DNA of 64,000 bases, from positions 92,815,333-92,879,332 of the forward strand of contig OV884013.1 in assembly GCA_930367205.1 (NCBI GenBank), in the 5' to 3' direction. The notes beneath the pieces are model-generated. The model did no database searches and was not told the DNA's origin. It saw nothing but the letters and a program-made list of their open reading frames with translations. Shown here in pieces: positions 24,271 through 37,059 of this stretch (positions within the stretch are counted from its first letter, which is position 1; every line of letters begins with the position of its first letter). This DNA comes from Acanthosoma haemorrhoidale. Taxonomy: Eukaryota > Arthropoda > Insecta > Hemiptera > Acanthosomatidae. The translations under genes and the position numbers were made by a program.

Positions 24271-25956
24271 ATCATCTTTCTTAAATTCCTTCTTTATTCT
24301 TCATTCATCAGTTTTTGAGTTTCTTCATCATCATTTTCTTCCAAAGGATTCATTTCAACCTATCACTATAAGCTTCACCAGATATATGAACAAGGTAAGC
24401 TTCATTATTTTTATTATTTGCTCTTGATAGGGGATATCTACAAAAGTACATCTTTAGTTTATATACATTTATTGAATAAATTCTACTGTTAGTTTTAATG
24501 AAAAATATTATAGGAAGGGGTTTAAAGAGAAGTGTAAGTTTATTTACTTTATTCGCTTCAAGCAATAATTATAAGTTGCATTGTATAGAGTCAATTGGTA
24601 TTAGCATATAACCTATCATAATAATTCTTTCCATCAATATTGCAAATAAAATACCAGATTATTAGTATTATGGTGTATCCAGGTATCGCCCCTGAATACA
24701 TAAAATAATAGAAAATCAAATAACATAAAAAACTACGCTACAATATAATAAATACATTATATATGTTATAGAAAAAGTATCTGGCCATTACATTTTTTTT
24801 CTCGGTTTCTATTCAAACATTGTATACATTCTATAGAAGGACTAGTACTCACAACATGTATGTAATTAAAATAAAAATAGTAAAATAGTAGTAGGCAAAT
24901 TCATAAAATGTTACCTCATTCATTTTTAATGACAATCTTATAGATTGATTTATGCTTTGAGCTGGCATGTATGAAAAAGGTTAACTGTAAGACATCGACC
25001 ACTATTTCTTCTGACCGTTTAACCTTGTAGCAAAACAAACCCGCGGACGCTCACTAAAAGAGTGAAAATGTGATCAATGCCAGGACGCCACGAAGTATCT
25101 ATTTGCAATAGACAACGCCGCTTTTGGCGAGGGAGTACCACTGCTGCTAGGATGAGTGCGTTACTTGGGAAGAAAATAATTAGGTGATTTGAATGGGTAG
25201 ATACGGTTAAACACTAAAAATGCTAGTTGCAATGACTTTTCTGATTATGTCTCAGAACGTGAACTTGGACAAAGTCTTAGTCATTCGTGCTGGCATTTTA
25301 ACCTGGGACCTGAGTGGCTCACAAGGTGTGTGGGTATAGACTCAAGGAACAACTATTTGCATAGAATGGGGCAACTCCTTGCTTTTGATGATGATGTGAA
25401 CATAAGAGCCCATTCATAATTGGGCCTGGTGTTATGTTTTGTCTTGGAGATAGTTACGAAATAGATGGGGTTTACGATAAATTTTAACCCAAAGAAAGAA
25501 ATGTAAACATCTCTTCAAAGACAGAAATCATATACGCACAATATCCACCATATAACCATAATGTAAAGCGCACCGTTTGAGTGAGTTGTTGTGTTCGTAT
25601 ATTTGAGGTCTATTCCTGGAGGACTATAAATCATTTCAGGTAACATATGCCTCTGAAGACTAACTAGGTTGCTAAGGTCCAGGGATAATAAAGCTATTAT
25701 CTATGAGCAGTCTGTCTTCTCATGTACCTTTGATACTTGCTTGATATCAAGACAACATGCCAAGAAACTTGAAAAAAAATGTGCAGCGAAGAATATTTGG
25801 ACTGGTGATGTAAAGATAACATTCGAGAATCCGAAGTAGCAGAGAACTGTACGACATGTTCAATTTTATGTAGGTCGTAAAACATATTAAAATATAAAGA
25901 CTGTCATGATACTACCAGTGGGATTACATATGACAATTAACAAGTATGTAATACAT
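24271..25956. other. Region downstream of GR-A, no gene recognised
   Basis: The first part is AT-rich. About 24950-25450 is more GC-balanced and may be an old repeat, but I found no second copy or coding motif. The 3' UTR of GR-A should extend leftwards from 25957; no canonical AATAAA is obvious in its first hundred bases. Confidence 0.35.
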
Positions 25957-28900
25957 CTAAATAGTCATATTGATGCTCATGTTGCTACTCTCAAATTCTT
26001 TCACAGTCAGATAATCTCCCGGACGATTCGGTTCTTTCTTGAACTGGAGTAGAACGATGAGGTAGGTCACAGAGCCGTACATAAACTAAAAGCAAATGCG
26101 TGACATTAAGCAATTATTTCATAATAGTATTATCATATATGCTATTAACTACCAGAAGAGCCTCATTAACCATTGTCGGAATCTGCAGGTTCCGGATCCA
26201 CTTGCCCAAAAAAAACCTGTTTGATATCAATAATGCCGTGAGTAGACAAACTAACACTATTATATATGTTATCTATGTTAGCAGTAGAGTCTATTGATAG
26301 TAATCCCAGTCAGATTTCACTCACCACTACTGTAAAAATTTACAATTATGAACGATTTTTTTTTTTTTCTAAGCCCTCTAATAAAGAATTGCAGTAGGCA
26401 AATATCCACAGATGTTGAGCTACATGAACATTTATAGCATTATTGCTTTTTAATCAGGTCTCGATCACAATAAACATTTAATTGGCAGGAAAGCATCGAT
26501 TAATTATTAATCGGAATCTACCCACCGCCATCTCTTATACGCAGCCGTACAATGATTATATCAAAATGATTAAAGGAAAGCCGGCATGAAACCTATGCCT
26601 ATCTTTTCACGGTTATATTTTCCGCATTAGAACTTTCCACAGTTCAAACTTTCATCTTTTGATGTAAAACCAAATCCGAAAACCGGTACAACTTATTATT
26701 TACATACAGTTTATTATTTACTGGTCGAATGTTATTTTTTAATGGTGAATGAACTATTTCTAACCAAAATTTATGGCTATCAAAAAATATTTATTACGGA
26801 AGAAAACTTACAAGTCCAAAAGTGTGCCTGTTCATGATGATAAAACCTTTGTACTCAATTGTTGGTGACTGTGATTCAATACACATGACCAGCAGTTCTA
26901 CCTGAAACATTAAAATTTAGAAAAATGTATGCTGTTGGTTTCTCTTAATCCAATATATGTATATAGGAACTACCCACAATAATTAAAATAAATATGTTTA
27001 AAAAATCATGGTAATTATAATGATATTAATCAAGATTGTAATTCATTCTTACCTCATGCAGACAAATTTTTGGTAGATAAGATATGTCTATTTGCAAGAG
27101 ACTTTGAGAAAAGTTAGGTCCTATCTGAAACAAAGGAATTTTTTTAATTTTCACAAAGTCCGTTTGTTTAGATATTTTTTTCTAGTTTGTTAATTGTAAA
27201 AAATAAATAATTTAACTGTCACGACATTTTCAGTTCGCACATCGTTATGAATAGCTGACGAAGACGACCTTCAATATATATATTTTTTTTAAGTTTCCAT
27301 TTTTTAACACTTCTCCTTTAAATCTACAATATATTTGAAAGGTCGCTAAGAATTAACAAAAATCAAAGACAAAAAATAATAAAAAAAAAAATTAACACCT
27401 TAGAATAAGTATTAGAAATTCTACAGTTATTTAAGTCGTTGTCAATATGAAATTTAAAAAAAACTCGCGTCAATACAGCCGTCCTCCCGAGTATACCTAT
27501 TTTCGTTAAAATTAAATAATTTTCAGAAGATAAATTGTTGAGGGTGATATTCTAATTTCAAACAGGTAGGGGAGCTATTGTCTTTTGTCTGAATGTTCTA
27601 CGATAGCAGCCATAAAAATTATCAAATAGTTTAATCAAAGGTATATTCCACAAAACGTTGAAATATGCTGACTAAGCGTTGGTAAAAATACCATTGTGGA
27701 AACTGTAAGAAAATTTTTTTCAATGTCATGGAAGCAGGTAACGCAAAATATTATTTCTAATAAAAAGGTTTTTTTCAACTTAAAATCTCTGAAGAACTGT
27801 ATAGTAGCGGCTCATTAGGCCTTAAATGAAGATTCAAGCGTGTTAATTAATATACAGCGTGGTCAACACGTCGTCATAAAATTAATAAAATTGTCTAGGT
27901 AAAATTACATAAAAAATAAAGTCAGACAGCGCAAACCACAGTTTTACATATCAGTCATTTGCTAAAGTATATTTCTTCACGTTTTTTTTATAGATCAAAT
28001 ATATTTTTTGATAGCCCGATTTCCCCCACTTTAATTTACCTTTGACATTTAGCTTTTGACCACATTCACGCAAACTGCGTTAAATTTCCGTGAGGAATAG
28101 AGTACTTTTACTCTATAAAAAAACTATAGTACTTATAAAAATGATTATTAATTTAGCAGTTGCAGTTCAAACTTCATGGATTTTGAAAAATACTTAGTTA
28201 TGAAAAACATTAATCGTTAACAATTTTTTTATAAATACAAAACTATAATTCCAAGCAGTTTCTAGGTAACGACTTGAGCGAGCGTAAACAACCTATTTTT
28301 TCAAGTACTTATATCCAAAACTAACCGCAACTTTCAAAGGCTAAAACTATGTGAAACTCTGATACAAATAGGATTGAGAGTATATGATACTCTGATGGTT
28401 ACAAATTGTAAATGAGCGCGAAAAAACTAGAATTTAATGTTATCTCGATCTTTTTGGACAGTGGAATGAACGAGTTTTGAACCTTAGCTCCTTTACTATT
28501 ATTAATATTCTTATAAACAACAAGAATCCTCTGCCACCGATTTGTCACAGAAAAACCCATGCTGGCGTGTTGGGCTTTGTTTTTACTGATGAATAATGAA
28601 TAACCTGGCCAACTCGATTCAACGACGGCTAAGATTGTCTTTCAAATTATAAGAAATCTGTTGGGATTAGAATTAGATTGACGTCACCTTACTTGACAGA
28701 TAAGATTGATTGCGTCACGTCTTGTCGTACTTTCCGGATTTTACTGGACGCACTCTCTGATTGGTTGAAGGTTACCGATCAATGATGACCTCGCAACTGA
28801 ACTGAATGGCACAGTGATATGAATGAAAATTCTGAGAGTTCCTTTGCCGGAATCTGAATGTTGATAACAATAATGTCTCGGTGCGTGGGAATATCTTAAC

Positions 28901-31900
28901 CGATATCTTAACATATACAGCGAATACAGTGTTACAAATTCCCAGATCTATTACGTAATTTTTACAGTTGCTAAAGTAGAAGAGACAGACAGACTAATGA
29001 CGATTGCCCTGAAAGTATCACTCCCTTAAGGGTTGACAATAGTGAAGTGATTGCCGAACCCGAAGGCATAGGTTCAAATCCTGAGACGATGGCTCACCTG
29101 CTCTGTAGCTTGGTGGGCAGCCTCTGAGGCAATGAAGTTGTAGACGACTAAGAAAATCACAGCCAAAAACAGGCCCCAGAAGTGAGCATTGTCTGCAAAA
29201 GTGACCATAAGGTTGACGAAGATCCCATAAACAGCCAACACGAACGCCACAAAGCTGGAGACGAGAAAATACAAAGCAGACACTCCAATCGCCTGTCCAA
29301 TACCCGAAGTCAATCTGCTCATCTTCATCCAGATCCTTCGCCTGTATCCTATCTGCTTTTTATTTTTCTCCTATGAATCATTAGACACTTTACATTAATG
29401 AACAAATCAATACTAATAAAAAATAAATAAATAAAAATTACAAAATCCAGTTAATAAGTGAAGCACGATGACTACCCCAGTAATTTATTTCTGACTTTCA
29501 CTAGCGCAACTATTTGTTTGTTGACAAATATTAAAATGTCATCATCAAGAAACACTCAATTCAATATAATGAACTTTTTATAGATATTTAGAAAATTTAA
29601 ACGTGTTCCTAATTGACACCATCTTAGTTCAATTAGTATGATTAATCCTATTTATAATTTACCTATAAATATCCTTTAAAAAAAACCCTCCTATTTGTAC
29701 GATGTTACAATGCTTATATTTTGTTTTAATGTTATGACTATCATTATTAAAAAGTTACATATGTAATAAACAAGGTATCTATGCCTTATATGTGCCATAA
29801 GGCAGCTAAATAAATCAAAAAAAAATCACAAAACTTAAATGTAAGATATGGTGGCAAAGAGCTGAATGGACTGGAGGTAATCAAAGGGAGGAAAAGGGGC
29901 TCCGTATCTTACCTTTTAAAAATGTAACCTGCATACGTATTGTAACTGACAGGAAAAAGGGATGAGGATTCAAATGAAATCGTTACTTAACGTTCTTCAT
30001 AACGAAAAGTTCCTCATTTGATCTTATAAAAGACACATAGAGCACCTTGACCACAAGGCTAACACCACATACAGTATACTAGGCTAACACCACATACAGT
30101 ATACAAGGCTAACACCACATACAGTATACAAGGCTAACACCACATACAGTATACAAGACTAACACCACATACAGTATACAAGTCAAACACGACTTGTAAG
30201 GGGCCCGCCTAATGAGCTGTAAAAACACCAGCAAGGTTCGCATCGCACTTATCAATATAGGGGTCGCAACAGTATCGGTTATTATGTGTAGTTGATTTTT
30301 TTATTATATCTCGATCAATGTAAATTTATTGCTGAAATAAAATTAAATAATTTCATGTGGACAGAAAGACGTTTATTATTTCAACCTTTAAAATATATTC
30401 TGATAGCAAGGTTATAACTAATTTAAACAAAGATGATGAATAAATATATAGATTCTACCTTTTTTTGTAATCATCAGATGATGAAGCTTTAGAGCTTATT
30501 AGAAAATAAAGTCATGAGTATAGCAGGCAGACACAGTGTTTCATTTTTTAACCTTCCGTACTGTTTCAAAGCCAAAATACTATTCTTATTTGTTAGAAGA
30601 AAATTACAATTTGCACTATGGCAATACGCAACTGTATTAAATGATCTCATTAATATACAATATATATCATTTTATACACAATATTGCGTTTAGTCCCTCA
30701 TTCATACAGTATTAACAATAGACATACATATATAGCCCAGTAATTTCCCCAATTCACCTGCAGGATTTTCAATTTAATCAGAATTGCTAAAGGGCAGTGG
30801 AGGTAACCAGTGCCAGAACTCCAAGGGATCGTGTATTTAAAAAAGATCATGCGGGTCCATTTCCGCTTGAATACTCGAATAGGTTTGTAGGACTAGGTGA
30901 TGCTTGAAAGTAAACCAGTTAAAGGATTTGGATGGCCGTATAATTTATGATGGGGTTCCAAGAATTTTGGGGAAATATGATCTTCTATATTGGAACTTTA
31001 GAAATAGAAGGTTCTATTTCTGACATAAAAAGGTCGATTAACTGATGTTCTTAGGACTTTAAATTGGATTCCAACTATTGATTATCGCAAGTAAGATATA
31101 TCTATTACCTTTAAGATGTCTTCTAGAAGTTGATTGCAATATTTCTTCAGCTTGAACAAAGTCAAACACCAATAAGACAGCATCACCACAGATGATATGA
31201 CAATGGGAATGTAGTGAATGTAGGCGATCAAAGACATTTCCTCGAAGAGGATGGCCTCGAGGAATACATAGAACATGGTAAAAGGTACCGCCGTTATTGA
31301 ACTGATAACGGCAAGCCACCAGATCCCTGTTGAAATCACCTGCTCGCCGATCCAAAATTCCTGCAAATGAAAAACCTTTATTACTAACCATTAGGTCGCC
31401 ACGCTAGATTGGCGACCAAATGCGCCCTATTTGTTTAGGTTTTTGTTAGTTTTTTATTTTATAACTAGAACAATTGATTAATAATTATTAGCAAAATAAA
31501 GTATAATCTGAAAGGAGCCACTCTAGAAGATACTAGCGGTGGCTCCAGTCACTTGGTCCTTCTGGAGCAGCGCCTTCAAGATATAGTAAAACGACTTAAA
31601 CTGAAAGAGCCTCTACCTCCCCTCTACAGGGGAATCAAAAAGTATCTAGCAGGTTGCAGGGACCTCTTAAGGACTGGACTAATCATTAAGGGAACCAATA
31701 GGTAGACCAATACCACAAACAGGAGTACCCCGAGGAAGTACTTCCCTTGGAATAGACTGAACACCTTTTGGGGAAAGAATTGAAGGTACAGGATAGATCA
31801 CGAATATACAGTACGACCGGTATAGATTGGAAGAGTCAGACTTGCCACCGCTGCTAAACAGGAGGAAGCCGTTTCTCATTTTAAGTGGAAGGTGAAACAG

Positions 31901-33720
31901 GGAGCGAACAACTCAACCGTATCTAGGAGGGTTACTAAAAACAATCAAGTCAGTCAAGGTGTTGAAAAGGCCATGCTCAAAAATAGATTGGTTATGCTCA
32001 AATAAATGCAAGATATCTGTTTTATTTAAATAGTTTTAAGATAGAGATTAGGAGAGACTTTCGAATTTAGTACACAGAGTAGGCAAAATGTTATAAATAG
32101 ATATAAGTTATTGAGAATAATGAGAAATGGAAAATGAGAATAATAAAAGAGATTCAATGGAATTTCCAAAGACGTATTGATCAGTGCAGTTAACCCAACA
32201 GCTCTTGAATACGCGAATCGCAGACTACATAAAACCCAAAAACCCATAATCCTATCTGCGCGAGGCCCGGGTGACTCTATGGTTGTTAGGAAAAGAAATT
32301 TCCGATGGGAACTTACTAATTAATTCCAGCATTTATTCTGGACTATGCTGAATTATCGCTTAAAAAGAATCTTTTGTTACAAAAAGTACGCACCAACCTC
32401 AAATTCCACCCACTTCTGGAAGTAGTAAACAGTGTTCGGTGCATCAAAGCCGTAAGTGATGGGCGCTGTGAAGCTCTGAAGAGAAAAGGTTATCAGAAGA
32501 AGCCAAAATAACGTTTCATCGTAGGTTTTTGCTTTGTAAATTCCGTCTGTGATCATGGTTTGTATACTCCATATAGTTAAGGCACAAAAGAATACGTTGA
32601 AGAAACAGGAATACACAAAAGGCCAAGAGTTGACGCAGAATGGTGCAAAGCCTGAAATTGATAATAGTTCAGTCAACGAAAAAAAAAATGTATATGTACC
32701 TCTTAGATATCATTGAAAAACATTATCTTATGAGAATTAGTTTACTGAATAATTTTAAGTAATTTACCAAATAAAACTTTATTAAGTTTTGTCAGGCTTT
32801 TTCGTTAGGGGTTCCCTTTTACTACTCATATTTCTTACTCTGTTGCCAAAGAATCATGTAAAAGCTCCAGGAGACGAAATATAAAAATAAAATGGAAAAC
32901 CCAGGTTAAGAATCCAGAAAGATAAAAAGAATGTCACAGCTAAGGGATGAAGTGTGTATTTTAAACTTCGCATATCAGCATTCTGCTTGTTGTTTTAATG
33001 CTTTTTTTTATTTTTTAAACCTGCTACTTAGGTTATATTAGTTATTTTATTGGAAACTTAAAGAAACGATAAAAAAAATCTGTTGACAATTACCTGTCCT
33101 TGTGAATCCATAAGGAAACCGACCGATTAATCTTAGCATCATGAATATCGGCTTCATCTCGTCGAAATATAATTTACGTGTGGGCGCCTTGGTCAAAGTT
33201 TGAGCCCTCACAGACTAAGAAAAGGAAACAACAAAATAATATAACTTTAATGTTTTTTGAGTCGTAAAACTGTTATAAAAGATACTCGTATTTGAATGCT
33301 GCATCGTAATACAAAAACATTCTATACCTTTTTCGTATTTCTCATGACGATTTTTTCTCATTTTCTTTCATCATTGCCAAGATATTTTTCAAGTAGGCAT
33401 CAAGCGGTCTTTCTTATATTATAAGAAAAATAATATTATATTCTAATATTATAAGTATATTATAACTTTCTTTTATTGTACTTTTCCTAAAATTTCATAT
33501 TTTTTAAATGTTTATTTCAGTCAAAGAAGTCACCTTATTTACATTTCACAATAAAATGTTTAATAAAAATAAAATAAAAAGAAATCGAATTCAGAGGTAT
33601 TTTAGGCTACTATATTCCAAAAAAAAAGTTGTAAACTATGAAGTATTTAAATAAACACGTTGATGAACTTACGTTAATCCGCATACCACTTTCGTTGTCA
33701 CCAATATTGTTTTGAACCAT
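25957..33720 (-). CDS. Gustatory receptor GR-A (7tm_7), complete eight-exon gene
   Basis: Minus-strand exons: 33720-33673, 33214-33094, 32651-32398, 31360-31109, 29352-29098, 27124-27053, 26901-26812 and 26085-25957. All junctions are GT-AG; the sum is 1221 bases, exactly 407 codons including the stop. Exon 1 is a short start (MVQNNIGDNESG). Exon 2 ends in the family's N-terminal block PIFMMLRLIGRFPYGFT. Exons 3-5 hold the paired membrane helices (ITYGFDAP, LIAYIHYIPIVISSVVM, IGVSALYFLVSSFVAFVLAV). Exon 7 ends near GFIIMNRHTFGL, and the last exon has SVTYLIVLLQF, the TY-(hydrophobic)-QF signature of insect gustatory receptors, followed by a hydrophilic tail of about 28 residues. The gene is intact. 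It should encode a taste-neuron ligand-gated channel; ligand unknown. Introns 3 and 4 carry repeats. Confidence 0.93.
29040..29095 (+). other. tRNA-like B-box sequence next to GR-A exon 5
   Basis: ggttcaaatcc at about 29071-29081 fits the RNA polymerase III B-box consensus. No A-box or cloverleaf could be built around it, so it is at best a fragment of a tRNA-derived SINE. Confidence 0.2.
30055..30179 (+). repeat. Minisatellite, five 25-bp units, in GR-A intron 4
   Basis: Five consecutive 25-base units each contain ggctaacaccacatacagta (or gactaac... in the last) and end in tatac. The units differ at only one or two bases, so the array is young. A degenerate sixth start (aagtcaaacacgac) follows. 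Confidence 0.95.
31500..32280 (+). mobile_element. Unclassified repeat with ORF fragments in GR-A intron 3
   Basis: On the strand opposite to GR-A, an open stretch near 31509-31686 reads LVLLEQRLQDIVKRLKLKEP and then PPLYRGIKKYLAGCRDLL, and a second one near 32195-32270 reads NPTALEYANRRLHKTQKP. The second block is recognisably repeated near 60803-60845 (NPIAPEYAHHRLRNPTIP). Two copies in introns of different genes indicate a mobile or retroposed family. I do not recognise the protein. Confidence 0.4.
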
Positions 33721-34380
33721 TTAATACAATTTATTCTACATCGACTGTAAACTTACATGTCCCCCCTCACTCTCTCTCTCTCACATATTCTACACGTTTT
33801 ATTTTTGATTTCAACACTTTCCACTGTTTAACTTTAACCCAAACTAATCTGTTTGAGTTTCAAATGATAGAATAATTTTTACGAGCGCTAACACAGAATA
33901 TACAGGCAGACGAAATAGGATCACCCTTAGCCTGAAACATCGTATAGCCTCTCCCTTTGAGGAACGAAATAGCATAAAATAAATAAAATAAAAGAAAATG
34001 TATTTAATAGGTTACCTTCGTACTGGGTGCCTGCGTAATAGAAGCGACCATGAAATACTGAATTATACCCACGTGAAAAGTTCATCGATTATACAACCTT
34101 TATTACATATTGCCTTGGACAATTACCTAATAATCATTTTATCTCACCGTTTCCTGTCACATGAGTTCTAATTCACTTAATGCTTGTGGGTTACTTTTAA
34201 GATACAAGTGGACGTGTCAATAATTTATAACATTAGCTTAAGTGGTATGAGCACGTCTGCTGGATGATCGATGATCGGAAGGCAAGTTGGCTATTTGAAG
34301 CTACTCCTCAGGCCATCTAATTGTACTCACCTCGACCAGTAGGCTGGCCAAATTGATGTTTGGAGAAAACTGGGGGGGGG
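33721..34380. other. GR-A 5' flank
   Basis: Contains a short (CT)n tract at about 33766-33782 close to the GR-A start, and a run of 13 G at about 34371-34383. No coding sequence is recognised. The GR-A promoter should lie here but no specific element is evident. Confidence 0.4.
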
Positions 34381-34389
34381 GGGATTGGG

Positions 34390-35010
34390 AGGACAATAAC
34401 AGATTTTTCTTTTTTAATTTCAAAACCTCTTTTATTTAAATTACAATGAACAAAACATATATAGGGTTACAGTTTGCTCCTCGTACTGCGATGTGCTGAT
34501 GCATTCAAAGGAGGGCATAATATAAGATACATTTCAATCTGTAGTAAAAAAGTCATAAACACTAGGTGATGAGGCTCACCTTCAGATTATTACCGTGCAC
34601 TAAACACTAAAACACTAAAAACTAAAACCTATACCTAGAACCTAAAACTAAAGCGTTCCAGCCGCGACAGCGTCCTGCTATCGATGGGGGAACGGAGTGG
34701 GGGTTATAGTGTTAAACACCGGGTTTGTTAAATATTGTAATGAGTCGAAAAATTTGATATGTCTACGATGGATGAATTCATCCACCGTAGGCAGCTCAAA
34801 TATCTCATGCAGCTCACTGTTTCTTCGCTGCTCGAATGAAGTACCTCTGACCACTTTCATCAGTATACCGTTTTGGAATTGTTGGAGTTTCTTAGCTGTA
34901 GTATACGTGACATAACGAATAAGCGGTGCACCATACAGCAGAGCAGGCCTGAGTACGCTCTTGTAGATCAGTAGCTTGAGACGCAGTGATAGATTGGGGA
35001 AGTCAATAAA
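34390..35010 (-). mobile_element. LINE reverse-transcriptase C-terminal remnant with 3' tail
   Basis: The minus strand from about 35005 reads LSLRLKLLIYKSVLRPALLY, then GAPLIRYVTYTTAKKLQQFQ, and ends LPTVDEFIHRRHIKFFDSLQ before a stop near 34678. This is the conserved post-palm C-terminal region of Jockey-type ORF2 proteins. A 3' UTR of about 290 bases follows to an A-rich end near 34400 (T-rich on the plus strand). The element is 5' truncated, as usual for LINEs. Confidence 0.75.
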
Positions 35011-35174
35011 TGCGTAAGCACAATAACAGATGAAAGGGAAAACTCAAGATAGAGATGAGTGGAAGGTAAGTGATAGCCCGAGGCAGGCTGAAGAGAGAAT
35101 TCATATAGCTGTTTCATTTTGTTCATAACATAACATAATTGTTTTTTCGGAGGGTTCATCTTCTGATTTATTAA

Positions 35175-35400
35175 CTATATTTATTAATTAAGGTGTCTGT
35201 ATGTAGCTCAGTATGTCAGTCTGTCTGTATAGTTATGTGCCAGTCTGCCTAGTTGTTTGTCGGTCTGTCTTGTTTATTGTCTATCTTTCTGTCTTGTTTT
35301 TTTCGGTCCGTCTGTCTGATTTTTTGTCTGTCTGCCGGATTTTCTGCCATTCTATCTGCCTAAATATCTGGCTGCCAGTCTGACCAGACAAACATACATA
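35175..35400 (+). repeat. Degenerate (GTCT)n microsatellite
   Basis: Repeated gtctgtctg, gtctgcc and gtcggtctgtc units with frequent interruptions over about 220 bases, an old tetranucleotide array. Confidence 0.85.
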
Positions 35401-35546
35401 CATAAAGCCAGGAAGAACATATTACCAGATCTCACAAAAGAAAAGACAATAGTAATATGTACAGGAATCCATATATCCATAGACATGATTAGAAATCGTA
35501 GTTAACATCTGGAATTTGTTCGCTTTGAAAGGGGACCAGAGTTATT

Positions 35547-35616
35547 ATTATAGGGATGAGTGGCGCACCCTAATCCTGTAGCACAGTCATTGCACTGCGC
35601 CACTCATCCCTATAAT
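35547..35616 (+). repeat. 21-bp perfect inverted repeat, 28-base loop
   Basis: Left arm 35547-35567 and right arm 35596-35616 are perfect reverse complements. The right arm aligns with the normal LINE tail sequence (compare 9413-9440), while the left arm replaces what should be the upstream tail sequence, so the left arm looks like an inverted copy of the right. Confidence 0.9.
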
Positions 35617-35842
35617 CCTCCTCGGAGACTGAAACGGCAGTGGCCTCGTGACCTACTATAAACGCGTGACAGTGGGAGTCCTGGCAATGGCCAGTTTCTC
35701 CAATCATGTCCTATTGAATGAATGAGCGAGTGAATGATGCTGTAAATATGGTATGAATGAGATCATTTATCTGTATTATTATTGCCTTATAAAAGGCAGA
35801 TTTTAATTATTGCACAATAAAGATTGTTATTAATTGAAAAAA
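35568..35842 (+). mobile_element. LINE 3' tail, same family as 7433-9735
   Basis: Shares the stretches gagactgaaacggcagtggcc, ctggcaatggcca.tttctccaat and the terminal tgaatgaatgagcga with 9440-9735. It is followed by an A-rich end near 35840 after ataaagattg. Only the last part of ORF2 and the 3' UTR are present, so it is a 5' truncated insertion. Confidence 0.75.
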
Positions 35843-36149
35843 CATCTGGAATACCACCTATCACCAATATAATATACAATAACCAACTGGCTGCATACAA
35901 ATTGGAATTAGATGAGAAAAATTACATGTTACAACATCAGGAAAATCAGATGCAGACCAGAAAGCGAAATCGGCCATGAACAAGGTTGGAAGTGAGTTTT
36001 GAAAAGGCTCCTGTCTATTATATTTATCATATAATAGGGGAAAAGCAAAATAGAAATAGGATGAACCTTTAATCTCAACAACAAAATGAGTCACGCAAAA
36101 ATGTTTTTCTCTACAATAACTCATTGATACATGGCACATATTCAATGCA

Positions 36150-36430
36150 CATTCATTACAATTCAAGTCAAGTCAGTGGACACAGCAAAAATAAAGCTCA
36201 TTAGCCTGTCACTAATAGATATCTCTCATTGTGCCAGTGCTGTCAAGGCAAAGAAACTTGGGAGCATCTGTTGTATGACTGTCGACAGATTAATGTTGTC
36301 GGGAGTTATCAGACGTGAGGATCCCCAAGGTGGGGAGGAGACGCCCGCCGCGGGCTAAGGTCGCTAGAACCTCTAGCTGCCGTCCGGCGAGTGCCAAGAA
36401 AGAGATAATAGTGGGTGGACCTGTGGTCTT
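36150..36430 (+). mobile_element. Non-LTR ORF2 C-terminal Cys/His remnant
   Basis: One plus frame reads CQCCQGKETWEHLLYDCRQ at 36232-36288. The CxxC-like start followed by EH-L-L-x-x-C is the C-terminal Cys/His motif of non-LTR retrotransposon ORF2 proteins. It is followed by a GC-rich stretch of 3' UTR type. Neighbouring frames are closed by stops. Confidence 0.55.
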
Positions 36431-36469
36431 TCACCCTTGCTAGCGGCCTAGTTGGTGGGCAGCTTAATT

Positions 36470-36860
36470 CGCTTTGATCTGACTCCATAAGATATTATAA
36501 GGCTTGCCCCGAGAAAGCACTATGTTCAGGAGAAGAGGAACAGGGTAGGTTTATAGGTAGTTTATGTTGTCTTGGAATGACCACGAATTCACACTCGGTA
36601 TCTAAGGGTAGGCGAAAACCGTCCGGATCCCAAAGGCTAGTGTGAGAGAAGCAGACTGGATTGCCATGGGAGACACTGCTTGGTAAATTTGCAGGGCCAT
36701 GGCAACCGTCGTCCACGAGGGAGAGGTCTCTCCCAAGGAGGTGCTAGTTTTAGTGAGACGAAGGCAGAGATTCCCACTAGGAGGGTGTGGGGTCTGACAT
36801 CGCCGAACTAAAACGTAGCGAAGCTAGGAGAGAGAGAAATGAAGAGGTAGTTGTATGAGA
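36470..36860 (+). repeat. LTR-like repeat family, partial copy
   Basis: From ctgactccat through ccccgagaaagcactatgtt to aaaacgtagcgaagctagga it parallels 43471-43840 almost base for base. Both ends of the family are missing here; the 3' part is replaced by a different GC-richer sequence with GA/CT-rich tracts (about 36897-36912 and 37035-37050). Confidence 0.75.
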
Positions 36861-37059
36861 AGGCCATGGTTTGAGTAGAGCAGCAAGCGCCAGTGCAGAG
36901 AAAGAGAGAGAGAGCAGTGTTCCAAGGCTGGTTCTGTATGTTCTGGAAACTGCCTCAAGACGGCCCGGTTATAGAGGCAGGCCAGCCGTGGTGGGGGTGT
37001 TCCTCCAGCTGCGGCTGTTTCCCCCACTAGCTTCCCTCTCTCTCTCTCTAACTTGACGC

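Noticed and set aside
27053..27124. Possible frameshift in GR-A exon 6
   Set aside because: A first reading seemed to be four bases short. Recounting gives 72 bases, the same as GR-B, with an open frame through IDISYLPKICLHE.
29040..29095. tRNA gene
   Set aside because: There is a B-box-like sequence but no A-box, acceptor stem or anticodon arm.
30055..30179. CRISPR array
   Set aside because: The 25-base units are contiguous with no spacers, and the host is an insect. It is a minisatellite.
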